A stretch of DNA of 46,736 bases from Betaproteobacteria bacterium (GTDB lineage Bacteria; Pseudomonadota; Gammaproteobacteria; Burkholderiales; Rhodocyclaceae). Made by a program: the position numbers and the translations under genes. The notes below the pieces were generated by a model. It saw only the letters and a program-made list of their open reading frames with translations, was not told the origin of the DNA and searched no databases. Numbering within the stretch: position 1 is the stretch's first letter; the number at the start of each line of letters is the position of its first letter. This document shows, piece after piece, positions 24,884 through 34,032 of the stretch. The DNA is taken from contig JACQYB010000013.1 of assembly GCA_016208415.1 (NCBI GenBank), positions 1 to 46,736 of the forward strand, given 5' to 3'.

Positions 24884-24956
24884 CCCACGCTTCGCTGCCC
24901 CCCGGGGGGGTGGCACGCCGCCTTGGGGCGGCCCGGCGGCGGCGTGAGCCACCCCG
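24884..24956. repeat. REP-like GC-rich hairpin element
   Basis: A C6G6 palindrome (around 24898-24909) is followed by a hairpin with arms GGTGGC-ACGCCGCC and GGCGGCGTGAGCCACC (24909-24953). From memory, such cttcgctgcccccc...ccttggggcggcc sequences are abundant intergenic repeats in Burkholderiales-like genomes. It separates cheA from the ATPase gene. Confidence 0.6.
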
Positions 24957-24987
24957 ACAGATCCCCGCAGCAACACGGAACCCACTG

Positions 24988-27543
24988 GTGAACGCGCTGG
25001 CCACACCCCTCGCCCTGGAGCCGCTGGAACCGGCGCGGCGCACCGATCGTGCGGTGTCGCTCAACTACCGCTGGCCGACGCCGCCGTATTCGATCTACGG
25101 CGACGACCTGGAGCAGGTGGGGCCGGAGGACTGCGAGTTCGTGTCGCGCTCCGGACGCCGCCTGGCCGGGCGCATGACCCTGTTTCTGCCCGAGCAGGGC
25201 GCCTTCGAATTCCAGCTTCCCAAGGCCTCCACCGCCCACTCCATCGAGTTCGCCCAGATCCGCATGCTGCGGCTGAAGCGCCCGCTGGAGCTCAAGGCCG
25301 ACGGGATTGCGCTGGAAACGCTCGACAGCGCCTTGAGCGCGGCACCGGACCGGCAGAAGTTCGAACTGGAGTTCACCGACGGCGAGAAGCTCTCCGGCTG
25401 CACCCTGGGGCACGTGAAGGAACCCTTCGGGCTGTTCCTCTTCCTGGACGAGGGAGACCCCACGGCGCCGCCCAGGCAGGTGACCCGCATCTTCGTGCCG
25501 CAACGGGCCGTCGCCGCTTTCAACGTCGGCGAGTTCATCGGCCAGTTGCTGGTGCGCGACCAGGTGTGCACGCCGGAGCAGGTGGATGCGGCGCTGTCCC
25601 GCCAGCGCGAACTGCGCCGGCAGCGCATCGGCGACTACCTGCTGGCCAACCACATCGTCAACGAAGAGCAACTGGCGGCCGCCATCAAGCGCCAGGAGTC
25701 CATGCCGGTGATGCGCCTGGGCGAGGCCCTGGTGGAAATGGGCATGCTCACCGTCACGCAACTGGAGGACGCGCTCACCCATCAGCGCGAGAACCGCTCC
25801 AAGCTGCTGGGCGCCATCCTGGTGGAGATGGGCTTCATCTCGCAGGACCAGTTGCGCCATGCCCTGGCGGTGAAGCTGGGCTTTCCGGTGGTGGACATCT
25901 CGCGCTTCCCGGTGGACGCCAACGCCCTGCGCCAGGTGCCGGCGCGCCTGGCGGGCCGGCTCAAGCTGCTGCCCATCCTGCTGAGCGATACCATGCTCGT
26001 CGTGGCGCTGGACGATCCGTTGCACTCCGAGCGCCTCAACCAGGTTCGCTTCCTCACCCAGAACAAGGTGGTCCCGGTCATTGCCGTGGGCGAGTCCATC
26101 GACAAGGCCATCGAGCGCTGGTACCACAAGCTGGGCATGGATACGCTGGAGGCGGCCCCCGAGTCATCCAAGACCGACCTGTGCTTCGACGACGCGCTGA
26201 ACTTCCTGCCCAACGCGGCCCGTACCGACATCGCGGAACTGGCCAGCGCCCTGGATGCCGAGCGTCCCACCGGCGACGAAGAAGACAACCACATCCAGGA
26301 GGCCGACAACACCCTGGTGCGGCTGGTCAACACCATGATCCTGGATGCCTACAAGCAGGGCATCTCCGACATCCATATCGAGAGCTACCCCGGCAAGCAG
26401 AAGATGCGCATCCGCTTCCGCCGCGACGGCACGCTGCAGCCCTACCTGGAGCTGCCGGCGTCCTATCGCAAGGCGGTGATCGCGCGCATCAAGATCATGG
26501 CCGACCTGGACATCTCGGAGCGGCGCAAGCCCCAGGACGGCAAGATCGACTTCGCGCGCTTCGGCCCGGCGCGCATCGAACTGCGGGTGGCCACCATTCC
26601 CACCAACGCCGGCCTCGAAGACGCGGTGATGCGGATTCTCGCCTCCGCCAGGCCGGTGCCGCTGGAAGAGCTGGGACTGTCCGACTACAACCGCGACAAC
26701 CTCAAGCGGATCATGACCAAGTCCTACGGCCTGTTCCTCATCTGCGGTCCCACGGGTTCGGGCAAGACCACCACGCTGCACTCGGCGATGTCCTACATCA
26801 ACGTGCCCGAGCGCAAGATCTGGACCGCCGAGGACCCGGTGGAAATCACCCAGCCGGGACTGCGCCAGGTGCAGGTCAATCCCAAGATCGGCTGGACCTT
26901 CGCCGGGGCACTGCGCGCCTTCCTGCGCGCCGACCCCGACGTGATCATGGTGGGCGAGATGCGCGACACCGAGACCGCGCGCATCGGCGTGGAGGCCTCG
27001 CTGACCGGCCACCTGGTGCTGTCCACCCTGCACACCAACAGCGCCCCCGAGAGCGTGACCCGCCTGCTGGACATGGGGCTGGACCCCTTCAACTTCGCCG
27101 ACGCGCTGCTGGGCGTGCTGGCCCAGCGCCTGGCCAAGCGCCTTTGCACCAAGTGCCGGGCCGAACACGTGGCCAGCGATGCGGAACTGGACGAACTGCT
27201 CAGCGAATACCTCTTCAACATGCCACCCAACGCCCCCATCCACCGCGATGAGGTGCTGGCCGAGTGGAAGCGGCGCCATGCCCGCGAGGGCGGCCATCTC
27301 TATCTTTACGCCAGCGAAGGCTGTTCCGAGTGCGGCGGCACCGGTTACCGCGGGCGCCTGGGCCTGCATGAACTGCTGGCCAGTTCCCTCGAGATCAAGC
27401 GGCTGGTGCAGACCCGCGCGCCGGTGGAAGACATCCAGCGCACCGCCCTGGTCCAGGGCATGCGCACACTCAAGCAGGACGGCATCGAGAAGACCCTGCA
27501 GGGCCATACCGACCTCGCCCAGGTGCGCGCCGTGACCAACTGA
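24988..27543 (+). CDS. GspE/PilB-family ATPase with MshEN-like repeats
   Basis: A hexameric-type secretion/pilus ATPase of about 851 residues. The N-terminal 180 residues are beta-rich and unassigned. Residues about 182-305 hold four MshEN-like units (EFIGQLLVRDQVCTPEQV, QRIGDYLLANHIVNEEQL, MRLGEALVEMGMLTVTQL, KLLGAILVEMGFISQDQL), the kind that binds cyclic di-GMP in MshE. The ATPase core has Walker A GPTGSGKTTT (near residue 587), Walker B DPDVIMVGEMRD and a zinc-binding cysteine set (CTKC ... CSECGGTGY). GTG at 24988 was chosen because the longer frame reads through the REP-like hairpin. No pilin, platform or secretin genes are nearby, so its machine is unknown. Confidence 0.88.
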   Translation: MNALATPLALEPLEPARRTDRAVSLNYRWPTPPYSIYGDDLEQVGPEDCEFVSRSGRRLAGRMTLFLPEQGAFEFQLPKASTAHSIEFAQIRMLRLKRPLELKADGIALETLDSALSAAPDRQKFELEFTDGEKLSGCTLGHVKEPFGLFLFLDEGDPTAPPRQVTRIFVPQRAVAAFNVGEFIGQLLVRDQVCTPEQVDAALSRQRELRRQRIGDYLLANHIVNEEQLAAAIKRQESMPVMRLGEALVEMGMLTVTQLEDALTHQRENRSKLLGAILVEMGFISQDQLRHALAVKLGFPVVDISRFPVDANALRQVPARLAGRLKLLPILLSDTMLVVALDDPLHSERLNQVRFLTQNKVVPVIAVGESIDKAIERWYHKLGMDTLEAAPESSKTDLCFDDALNFLPNAARTDIAELASALDAERPTGDEEDNHIQEADNTLVRLVNTMILDAYKQGISDIHIESYPGKQKMRIRFRRDGTLQPYLELPASYRKAVIARIKIMADLDISERRKPQDGKIDFARFGPARIELRVATIPTNAGLEDAVMRILASARPVPLEELGLSDYNRDNLKRIMTKSYGLFLICGPTGSGKTTTLHSAMSYINVPERKIWTAEDPVEITQPGLRQVQVNPKIGWTFAGALRAFLRADPDVIMVGEMRDTETARIGVEASLTGHLVLSTLHTNSAPESVTRLLDMGLDPFNFADALLGVLAQRLAKRLCTKCRAEHVASDAELDELLSEYLFNMPPNAPIHRDEVLAEWKRRHAREGGHLYLYASEGCSECGGTGYRGRLGLHELLASSLEIKRLVQTRAPVEDIQRTALVQGMRTLKQDGIEKTLQGHTDLAQVRAVTN

Positions 27544-27674
27544 GGGGCCGTGCCCGGCCTCCCATCCGGGGCACCTTCACCTTTAATGCATTCTGCATCG
27601 CGCCGTGAGTTCCTGCCTTGTGGCGCGGGCGCGAAGCCCCTAGCATTGCGGCAATACGTGATGAGGAGCGCGCA

Positions 27675-27983
27675 ATGCCGCAAGTGTCCCCGATGTTCGA
27701 TTTCGATGGCTGGAGCAGGCTCGCCCAGGGCAATCCCGAGGCGTTCTTTGCCGAGCGCCGCCGGGTCATCGAGCGATTCATCGACAGCCATCCCCACCAG
27801 CGCGAGCAACTGCTTGCCCTGCAGGGGCGCATCGACGTGCTGCGGGTGGTGGCCGGTTCGCCGGAAAACGCCGCGCGCGTGCTGTGCGCCCAGATGGGCG
27901 AACGCCTCCAGGCGCTGGCGGGCCACCTGCGCGCCCTGCGCAGGGAAAGCGCCTTCATCGGCCAGTTGCCGCAGGGCAACTGA
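27675..27983 (+). CDS. DUF3135-like small protein
   Basis: A 102-residue protein of unknown function. FDFDGWSRLAQGNPEAFFAERRRVIERFI near the start matches the DUF3135 pattern as I remember it. It is mostly helical and hydrophilic, with no signal peptide or membrane segment. ATG at 27675 follows GAGGAG (27663-27668) at good spacing. It stands alone between the ATPase gene and flhB. Confidence 0.75.
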   Translation: MPQVSPMFDFDGWSRLAQGNPEAFFAERRRVIERFIDSHPHQREQLLALQGRIDVLRVVAGSPENAARVLCAQMGERLQALAGHLRALRRESAFIGQLPQGN

Positions 27984-28041
27984 GGCCGGCTCCGCGCGCT
28001 CTGGATCCGCGCCGGCCGGGCGGAGCGGGGGCGGATAACCC

Positions 28042-28069
28042 TAAAGGAGTAGTCCGCCGGCGCCGTTAG
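28042..28069 (+). promoter_or_regulatory. Possible sigma-28 (FliA) promoter upstream of flhB
   Basis: TAAAGG at 28042-28047 and GCCGTTAG at 28062-28069, with 16 bases after TAAA, one more than in the other boxes. It would transcribe toward flhB through about 200 bases in which no gene is visible. That stretch contains a hairpin (AATAGGCG facing CGCCTATT, about 28204-28227). Confidence 0.45.
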
Positions 28070-28299
28070 TTCGGGCATCCGGTTCAATCCGATGCGCACC
28101 GCCACCCACCGCTCGAAAAGCTGAACGAGCACCCCGCAAGGGTGCGCCCTGCGGGCAAGCGCCCGCCCGACAACGCCCCCTGTCCGCCGGTCCACCGTCG
28201 GGAAATAGGCGCGAATTCCCCGCCTATTCCACCCGGTGCCCCTTTCCAGCCCCGCCCATAATCGGTTCGCCCCAGTCGCGGGAGCTGTCCACCTTTTTC

Positions 28300-29325
28300 G
28301 TGCTCGCCACGGGGACGGCCGGGCTGTACATGAGCGGTTCCTGGCTGGCGAACCACAGCGCCGGCATCGTGCGCGGCGGGCTGACCTTCGGGCGCGACCA
28401 GGCCTTCGACGGCGCCCGCATGATGACCTCGCTGATGGACCTGGCGGGTGAGGGGCTGCTGGCGGTGGCCCCGCTGCTGGCGCTCACCGCCATCGGCGCC
28501 GTGGCCGCACCGGTGCTCCTGGGCGGCGTGATGTTCGCGCCCAAGGCGCTGGAGGCGGACTTCTCCCGCCTCAGTCCCGCTGCCGGAATCGGCCGCATCT
28601 TCTCCGTGGCCAGCGTCGCGGAACTGGTCAAGTCCATCCTCAAGACGCTGCTCATCGGCGTGGTGGCGTGGTGGGTGGTGGCCCACCAGCAGGACGCCCT
28701 GTTCGCGCTGTTCGGCCAGCCGCTGGTGGAGGGCATGTCGGCCTTCACCCGCCTGCTGCTGGTGAGCATCCTCATGCTAGTGGGCGGCATCGCCGTCATC
28801 GCCGCCATGGACGTGCCCTTCCAGCTCTGGCACTACCACAGCAGGATGCGCATGACGAAGGAGGAGGCGCGCCAGGAAGCCAAGGAAGCCGAGGGCGACC
28901 CCCACATCAAGGGCCGCATCCGCGCCCAGCAGCGCGAGATGGCGCGTCGCCGCATGATGTCCGAGGTGCCGAAGGCCGACGTGGTGGTGACCAACCCGAC
29001 CCACTTTGCCGTGGCGCTGAAGTACGACGGCGAAGCCATGGCCGCGCCGCGGGTGGTGGCCAAGGGCGTGGGGCTGGTGGCGCAACGCATCCGCGAGATC
29101 GCCGAAGAGCACGCCGTGCCGCGCCTCGAACTGCCGCCCCTGGCCCGTGCCCTCTACCACCACACCGATCTGGGGGCGGAAATCCCCGCCGCCCTCTACA
29201 CGGCCGTCGCCGAGGTGATGGCCTACATCTACCAGCTCAACCAGCACTTCACCGCGGGTGCGCCGAAGCCGCAGGCACCGGCCCATGTCGTGGTGCCGGC
29301 GGGCCTGGACCCGGGCACCCACTGA
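28300..29325 (+). CDS. flhB: Flagellar export switch protein FlhB, 5'-truncated
   Basis: FlhB is the export-gate component that switches substrate specificity of the flagellar type III apparatus. The product keeps the four-helix membrane region, the cytoplasmic linker (RMRMTKEEARQEAKEAEGDP) and the autocleavage site NPTH in DVVVTNPTHFAVALKYD. Homology continues upstream of the GTG at 28300 as SRELSTFF (from 28276), but the usual 30 or so N-terminal residues (charged, ERTE...PTPRRL...AREEGQ type) are missing in all frames and no start codon lies in frame. The gene looks cut at its 5' end. If the GTG is used, the protein lacks the cytoplasmic N-terminus. Confidence 0.85.
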   Translation: MLATGTAGLYMSGSWLANHSAGIVRGGLTFGRDQAFDGARMMTSLMDLAGEGLLAVAPLLALTAIGAVAAPVLLGGVMFAPKALEADFSRLSPAAGIGRIFSVASVAELVKSILKTLLIGVVAWWVVAHQQDALFALFGQPLVEGMSAFTRLLLVSILMLVGGIAVIAAMDVPFQLWHYHSRMRMTKEEARQEAKEAEGDPHIKGRIRAQQREMARRRMMSEVPKADVVVTNPTHFAVALKYDGEAMAAPRVVAKGVGLVAQRIREIAEEHAVPRLELPPLARALYHHTDLGAEIPAALYTAVAEVMAYIYQLNQHFTAGAPKPQAPAHVVVPAGLDPGTH

Positions 29326-29340
29326 GGCCGGGCCGCGATC

Positions 29341-31449
29341 ATGAACGCCACCCTCAGCGTCCAGAACGTCTTTGCCCGCGCCAACGTGCGCGGCCTGGCG
29401 GCACCGGTGCTCATCATCCTCATCCTGGCGATGATGGTGCTGCCGCTGCCGGCCTTCGCCCTGGACGTGCTGTTCACCTTCAACATCGCCCTGTCGGTGA
29501 TGGTGATGCTGGTGGCCATGTACACCATGAAGCCGCTGGAGTTCTCCGTCTTCCCCACGGTGCTGCTGATCACCACGCTGCTGCGCCTGTCGCTCAACGT
29601 CGCCTCCACCCGCGTGGTGCTGATGCACGGCCACACCGGCCCCGACGCCGCCGGCAAGGTGATCGAGGCCTTCGGCCACTTCCTGGTAGGCGGCAACTAC
29701 GCCGTGGGCCTGGTGGTGTTCGCCATCCTGATGGTGATCAACTTCGTCGTCATCACCAAGGGCGCCGGGCGCATTGCCGAGGTGAGCGCGCGCTTCACCC
29801 TGGACGCCATGCCCGGCAAGCAGATGGCCATCGACGCCGACCTCAACGCCGGCCTCGTCGGTGAGGAAGAGGCGCGCCGGCGCCGCACCGAGATCGCCCA
29901 GGAAGCCGACTTCTACGGCTCCATGGACGGCGCCTCGAAGTTCGTGCGCGGCGACGCCGTGGCCGGCATCATCATCCTGTTCATCAACGTCATCGGCGGG
30001 CTGGTGGTGGGCGTGCTGCAGCACGACATGGAGTTCGCCCAGGCCGGCAAGAACTACACCCTGCTGGCCATCGGCGACGGCCTGGTGGCGCAGATCCCCT
30101 CGCTGATCATCTCCGTGGCCGCCGGCCTGGTGGTGAGCCGCGTGGCCACCGACCAGGACATCGGCCAGCAGATGATGGGCCAGGTGCTGGGCAAGCCCCA
30201 GGTGCTGGTGATCACCGCCGTCATCCTCGGCGTGCTGGGGCTGATTCCCGGCATGCCCAACCTGGTGTTCCTGTCCCTGGCAGGCGCCATCGGCTGGCTG
30301 GCCCATCGCCTGATGCGCGCCAGTGCCGCCCCCGGGGCCGCCGCCGGCCGCGCCGACGGGCAGGCCGAGACAGCCGCCACCGCCACCCCGGCCGCGTCCG
30401 AAAACGTCGAGGCAAGCTGGTCCGACGTATCGATGGTGGACGTGCTGGGCCTGGAAGTGGGCTACCGCCTCATCCCGCTGGTGGACCGCGGCCAGGACGG
30501 CGAGCTGCTGCGGCGCATCCGCGGCCTGCGCAAGAAGTTCGCCCAGGACGTGGGCTTCCTGTGCGCGCCGGTGCACATCCGCGACAACCTGGAACTCAAG
30601 CCCTCGGCCTACCGCATCACGCTGAAGGGCGTGGAGATCGGCAGCGGCGAGGCCTTCCCCGGCCAGTTCCTGGCCATCAACCCCGGTCGCGCCGCCGGCA
30701 CCCTGCCCGGGCGCGAGACCCGCGACCCGGCCTTCGGCCTGCCGGCGGTGTGGGTGGACACCGGCCACCGCGACCGCGCCCACGCCCTGGGCTACACCGT
30801 GGTGGATGCCAGCACCGTGGTCGCGACCCACATCAACCACGTCATCGTCGATCACGCCGCCGAGTTGCTGGGCCGCCAGGAAACCCAGGCGCTGCTGGAG
30901 CACATCGGCCGCGAATCGCCCAGACTGCTCGAAGACCTGGTGCCCAAGACGCTGTCGCTGTCGGTGCTGCAGCGCGTGCTGCAGTTGCTGCTGGAGGAGG
31001 GCGTGACCATCCGCGACATGCGCACCATCGGCGAATGCCTGGCCGACCACGGCGGCCGCCTGCAGGACCCGCTGGATCTCACCGCCCAGGTGCGCATCGC
31101 CCTGGGTCGCGCCATCGTCCAGGAGATCTTCCCGTCCAATGCCGAGATGCAGGTCATGGCGCTGGTCCCGGAACTGGAACGCATGCTCGGCCAGGCCTTC
31201 GCCGCCGGCGGCGACGGTGCCGGCATCGAGCCGGGCCTGGCCGACACGCTGCTGCGCGAGACCGCCGCCTGCGCCCGCCGCCAGGAAGAGATGGGCCTGC
31301 CGGCGGTGCTGCTGGTGCCCGGCAACCTGCGCTGGGTGATGTCGCGCTTCCTGCGCCGTGCCTGGCAGCAACTGCGGGTGATCGCCAATGGCGAGGTGCC
31401 CGAATCCCGCACCATCAAGGTGACTTCCATCATCGGGGCTAGATCATGA
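29341..31449 (+). CDS. flhA: Flagellar export protein FlhA
   Basis: A 702-residue major export-gate protein. The N-terminal half has about eight membrane helices and the conserved FHIPEP-type region (PLEFSVFPTVLLITTLLRLSLNVASTR, FVVITKGAGRIAEVSARFTLDAMPGKQMAIDADLNAG). The C-terminal half is the cytoplasmic substrate-docking domain (LGLEVGYRLIPLVD ... RIRGLRKKFAQDVGF). Length is normal. ATG at 29341 lies 15 bases after flhB, and the stop overlaps the flhF start by four bases. Confidence 0.97.
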   Translation: MNATLSVQNVFARANVRGLAAPVLIILILAMMVLPLPAFALDVLFTFNIALSVMVMLVAMYTMKPLEFSVFPTVLLITTLLRLSLNVASTRVVLMHGHTGPDAAGKVIEAFGHFLVGGNYAVGLVVFAILMVINFVVITKGAGRIAEVSARFTLDAMPGKQMAIDADLNAGLVGEEEARRRRTEIAQEADFYGSMDGASKFVRGDAVAGIIILFINVIGGLVVGVLQHDMEFAQAGKNYTLLAIGDGLVAQIPSLIISVAAGLVVSRVATDQDIGQQMMGQVLGKPQVLVITAVILGVLGLIPGMPNLVFLSLAGAIGWLAHRLMRASAAPGAAAGRADGQAETAATATPAASENVEASWSDVSMVDVLGLEVGYRLIPLVDRGQDGELLRRIRGLRKKFAQDVGFLCAPVHIRDNLELKPSAYRITLKGVEIGSGEAFPGQFLAINPGRAAGTLPGRETRDPAFGLPAVWVDTGHRDRAHALGYTVVDASTVVATHINHVIVDHAAELLGRQETQALLEHIGRESPRLLEDLVPKTLSLSVLQRVLQLLLEEGVTIRDMRTIGECLADHGGRLQDPLDLTAQVRIALGRAIVQEIFPSNAEMQVMALVPELERMLGQAFAAGGDGAGIEPGLADTLLRETAACARRQEEMGLPAVLLVPGNLRWVMSRFLRRAWQQLRVIANGEVPESRTIKVTSIIGARS

Positions 31450-33167
31450 ACGTGCGACGCTTCTTCGCGCCCACCGCCCGCGAGGCGCTGCGCAAGCTCA
31501 AGGACGAGCTGGGCGCCGACGCCATCGTGCTCGCCAACCGCAGCGTGGACGGCGGCGTGGAAATCGTCGCCCTGCCGCCCGACGGCCTGGCGCTGGAGAG
31601 CGGCGCGGGCAACACGCCCGGCGCCCAGCCCTGGGATCGCCCGGCGTCGTTCGCCGCCGCCCCGGGACGCAATCGCGAGCCGGCCGCACCCTCGCGCGCC
31701 GCCCCCGCCAACCCCCCCCGCGCCAGCGCCGCCGCCCAGGACCGTCCTTGCGGCGAGGAGGACTTCACCGTCAGCCTGTCTGCGGCGGTGCGCGGGCGGC
31801 AGCAGCCGGCGCCGGCCGCGCCGTGGAAGCCTTTCACGCCGCCGCGGGTGAACCTGGACGACATGCCGGCCCCCCAGCCTGCGCCACGCGCCGCCGCGCC
31901 GGCCGCCGCACGGCGTGACGATCCCTTCGCCGCACGGCGTGACGATCCCTTCGCCGCGCCTGCCGCATCCCCACGAGGCGAACGCCAAGCCCCCCGCGGG
32001 GATTTCCAAGCCGCCGCACCGCAAGCCAGCGCGCCGGCGCGAGCCCGGGTTGCTCCCCAGGGTTTCGCCGACGCCTACGCTTGCGGTGCGGATCTCGGCC
32101 TGGGCGGCGGTCTTGCCGACTCCTTCGCCGCCCCGCGTCCCGACAGCATCGGCGGCGCCGCCGCAGCGCCACCGCCCGGCCGCATGCCGGGTGCCGCCGA
32201 CCCCGACCCCCATTCGCCGGTGATGCAGGAACTGCAGATGCTGCGCAGCATCCTGGAGCGCCAGCTGGCCGGGTTCGCCTGGGGCGAACTGCGCCGCGGC
32301 TCGCCCGCCAAGACGGCGCTGCTCACCGAACTGCTCGACGCCGGCTTCAGCGCGCAACTGGCCCGCAAGCTCATCGAGGAACTGCCCGAGTCGGCCGACG
32401 CCACCGCCGCCCGCGACCTGGTGCGCGCCGCCCTGGGGCGCGACCTGCTGGTGCTGGGCAGCGACGCCGACATCATCGACCGCGGCGGCGTGTTCGCCCT
32501 GGTGGGCCCCACCGGCGTGGGCAAGACGACCACCACCGCCAAGCTGGCCGCGCGCTGCGTGGTGCGCCACGGCGCCGAGCGCCTGGCGCTGCTCACCACC
32601 GACGGCTACCGCATCGGCGCCCACGAGCAACTGCGCATCTACGGCCGCATCCTCGGCGTGCAGGTGCATGCGGTGCGCGACGCCGCCGACCTGCGCCAGT
32701 CGCTGGCGGAACTGCGCGGCAAGCACATGGTGCTCATCGACACCGTCGGCATGTCGCAGCGCGACCGCATGGTGGCCGAGCAGGCGGCCATGCTCATGAA
32801 CGCCGGCGACGTGCGCCGCCTGCTGCTGCTGCCCGCCACCTCCCGCGGCGACACCCTGGACGAGGTGGTGGCGGCCTATGCCGGCCCCGGCCTGGAGGGC
32901 TGCATCGTCAGCAAGGTGGACGAGGCCGCCTCCCTGGCGCCGGTGCTGGACGTGCTCATCCGCCACCGCCTGCGCTGCTTCTACCTCGCCAACGGCCAGC
33001 GGGTGCCCGAAGACCTGCACCTGCCCAACCGCAACTACCTGCTGCATCGCGCGGTGCGCCGGCCGGACGAGGATTCCGCCCATCGCCTGGGCGACGAGGA
33101 CGTGGCGCTGATGATGGCCGCGGGCCACGGCCCGCGCGCGACCCAGGCCAACGCCCATGCCTGGTGA
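31446..33167 (+). CDS. flhF: Flagellar biosynthesis GTPase FlhF
   Basis: A 573-residue SRP-type GTPase that sets the place of polar flagella. It has the short basic N-terminus (MNVRRFFAPTAREALRKLKDELGADAIVL), a long Ala/Pro/Arg-rich low-complexity region (about residues 55-255) and the NG domain: G1 GPTGVGKTTTTAKLA, TTDGYRIGAHEQLRIYG, G3 LIDTVGMSQRD and G4-like SKVDEAA. In the linker, the eight residues RRDDPFAA occur twice in tandem. It overlaps flhA by four bases (ATGA). Confidence 0.95.
   Translation: MNVRRFFAPTAREALRKLKDELGADAIVLANRSVDGGVEIVALPPDGLALESGAGNTPGAQPWDRPASFAAAPGRNREPAAPSRAAPANPPRASAAAQDRPCGEEDFTVSLSAAVRGRQQPAPAAPWKPFTPPRVNLDDMPAPQPAPRAAAPAAARRDDPFAARRDDPFAAPAASPRGERQAPRGDFQAAAPQASAPARARVAPQGFADAYACGADLGLGGGLADSFAAPRPDSIGGAAAAPPPGRMPGAADPDPHSPVMQELQMLRSILERQLAGFAWGELRRGSPAKTALLTELLDAGFSAQLARKLIEELPESADATAARDLVRAALGRDLLVLGSDADIIDRGGVFALVGPTGVGKTTTTAKLAARCVVRHGAERLALLTTDGYRIGAHEQLRIYGRILGVQVHAVRDAADLRQSLAELRGKHMVLIDTVGMSQRDRMVAEQAAMLMNAGDVRRLLLLPATSRGDTLDEVVAAYAGPGLEGCIVSKVDEAASLAPVLDVLIRHRLRCFYLANGQRVPEDLHLPNRNYLLHRAVRRPDEDSAHRLGDEDVALMMAAGHGPRATQANAHAW
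31911..31958 (+). repeat. 24-base tandem duplication in flhF
   Basis: Two adjacent 24-base units (31911-31934 and 31935-31958) differ only in the last base. Each encodes RRDDPFAA. They lie in the disordered linker, where length change should be tolerated. Confidence 0.9.
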
Positions 33168-33174
33168 GGCGGCC

Positions 33175-34032
33175 ATGCGCTGGGACGGAATGGATCAGGC
33201 CACGGGACTGCGTCGCATCTTCGCCCCCCGGGGCGGGCGCATGGCCGCGGTATTCGGCGCCGACGGCGCCGCCACCGCCCGGGTGGCCACGCAATGCGCC
33301 CTGGCCCTGGCGGCGGAAGGCCGCAGCGTGCTGGTGGTGGACGAACACGGAGCGGCGGCCGCAAGCCTCGGCGCCGCCTGCCATTTCGACCTGCTGGAAG
33401 TGCTGGCGGGGCGGCAGGCCCTGGCGCATGCCGTGCAGCCGGCCCGCGGCGGCGTGGCGGTGCTGGCGGCGATGCGGGCGGCGCGCATGGCCCATCCGCG
33501 CAACGCCGGGCAACACCACACCTGGATGCGCTGGCGCGAAGGCCTGTCCAGTGGTCGGGACCTGGTGGTGGTGCATGGCGCCGACGGCGCCGCCATCTCG
33601 CCCCTGGCCCACGCCGCGCGCGACTGGGTGGTGGTGGCCGGCGCCGGCAGCGGCGGCATCACCGCTGCCTACGCCCGCATCAAGCGGCTCGCCCGCGCCG
33701 GTGCGGGACGGCATCTGCGCATGGTGGTCAGCGGCACCGCCGGCGCCGACGAGGCCCTGCAGGTATTCGCCAGCGTGCAGCGGGTGGCCGCCGAGCGCCT
33801 CGGACTGAACATCGACCTGCTCGGCTGGCTGCCGGGCGAGGACCGCAACGCCCATGTGGGCGTGCGCTTGCCGTCGGCAAGCGCCAGCGCGGGGGCGCTG
33901 ATCGCCCATGCCCTGGTGGACGAGGCGCGCTGCGGCGATCCGCGGGCGATCCGCCTCGGCGCTGCGCAGCGCCGAGGCGAGACCACACACGGCATGGCGA
34001 ACACGATTCGCCGCGCCGCCGGCGAGACGTAG
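33175..34032 (+). CDS. flhG: FlhG/FleN-like MinD-family protein with degenerate ATP site
   Basis: A 285-residue protein in the position of flhG/fleN, the regulator of flagellar number that pairs with FlhF. The start DQATGLRRIFAP matches the FlhG activator motif (DQAxxLR). The phosphate loop is lost: GADGAATARVATQCALALA instead of GKGGVGKT..., and the DAD motif reads LVVDEHGAAAASLG. ATP binding and hydrolysis are therefore doubtful. The C-terminus (RLGAAQRRGETTHGMANTIRR) is encoded in part by a palindromic sequence and looks like an extension. ATG at 33175 was chosen over an upstream ATG inside flhF. Confidence 0.8.
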   Translation: MRWDGMDQATGLRRIFAPRGGRMAAVFGADGAATARVATQCALALAAEGRSVLVVDEHGAAAASLGAACHFDLLEVLAGRQALAHAVQPARGGVAVLAAMRAARMAHPRNAGQHHTWMRWREGLSSGRDLVVVHGADGAAISPLAHAARDWVVVAGAGSGGITAAYARIKRLARAGAGRHLRMVVSGTAGADEALQVFASVQRVAAERLGLNIDLLGWLPGEDRNAHVGVRLPSASASAGALIAHALVDEARCGDPRAIRLGAAQRRGETTHGMANTIRRAAGET

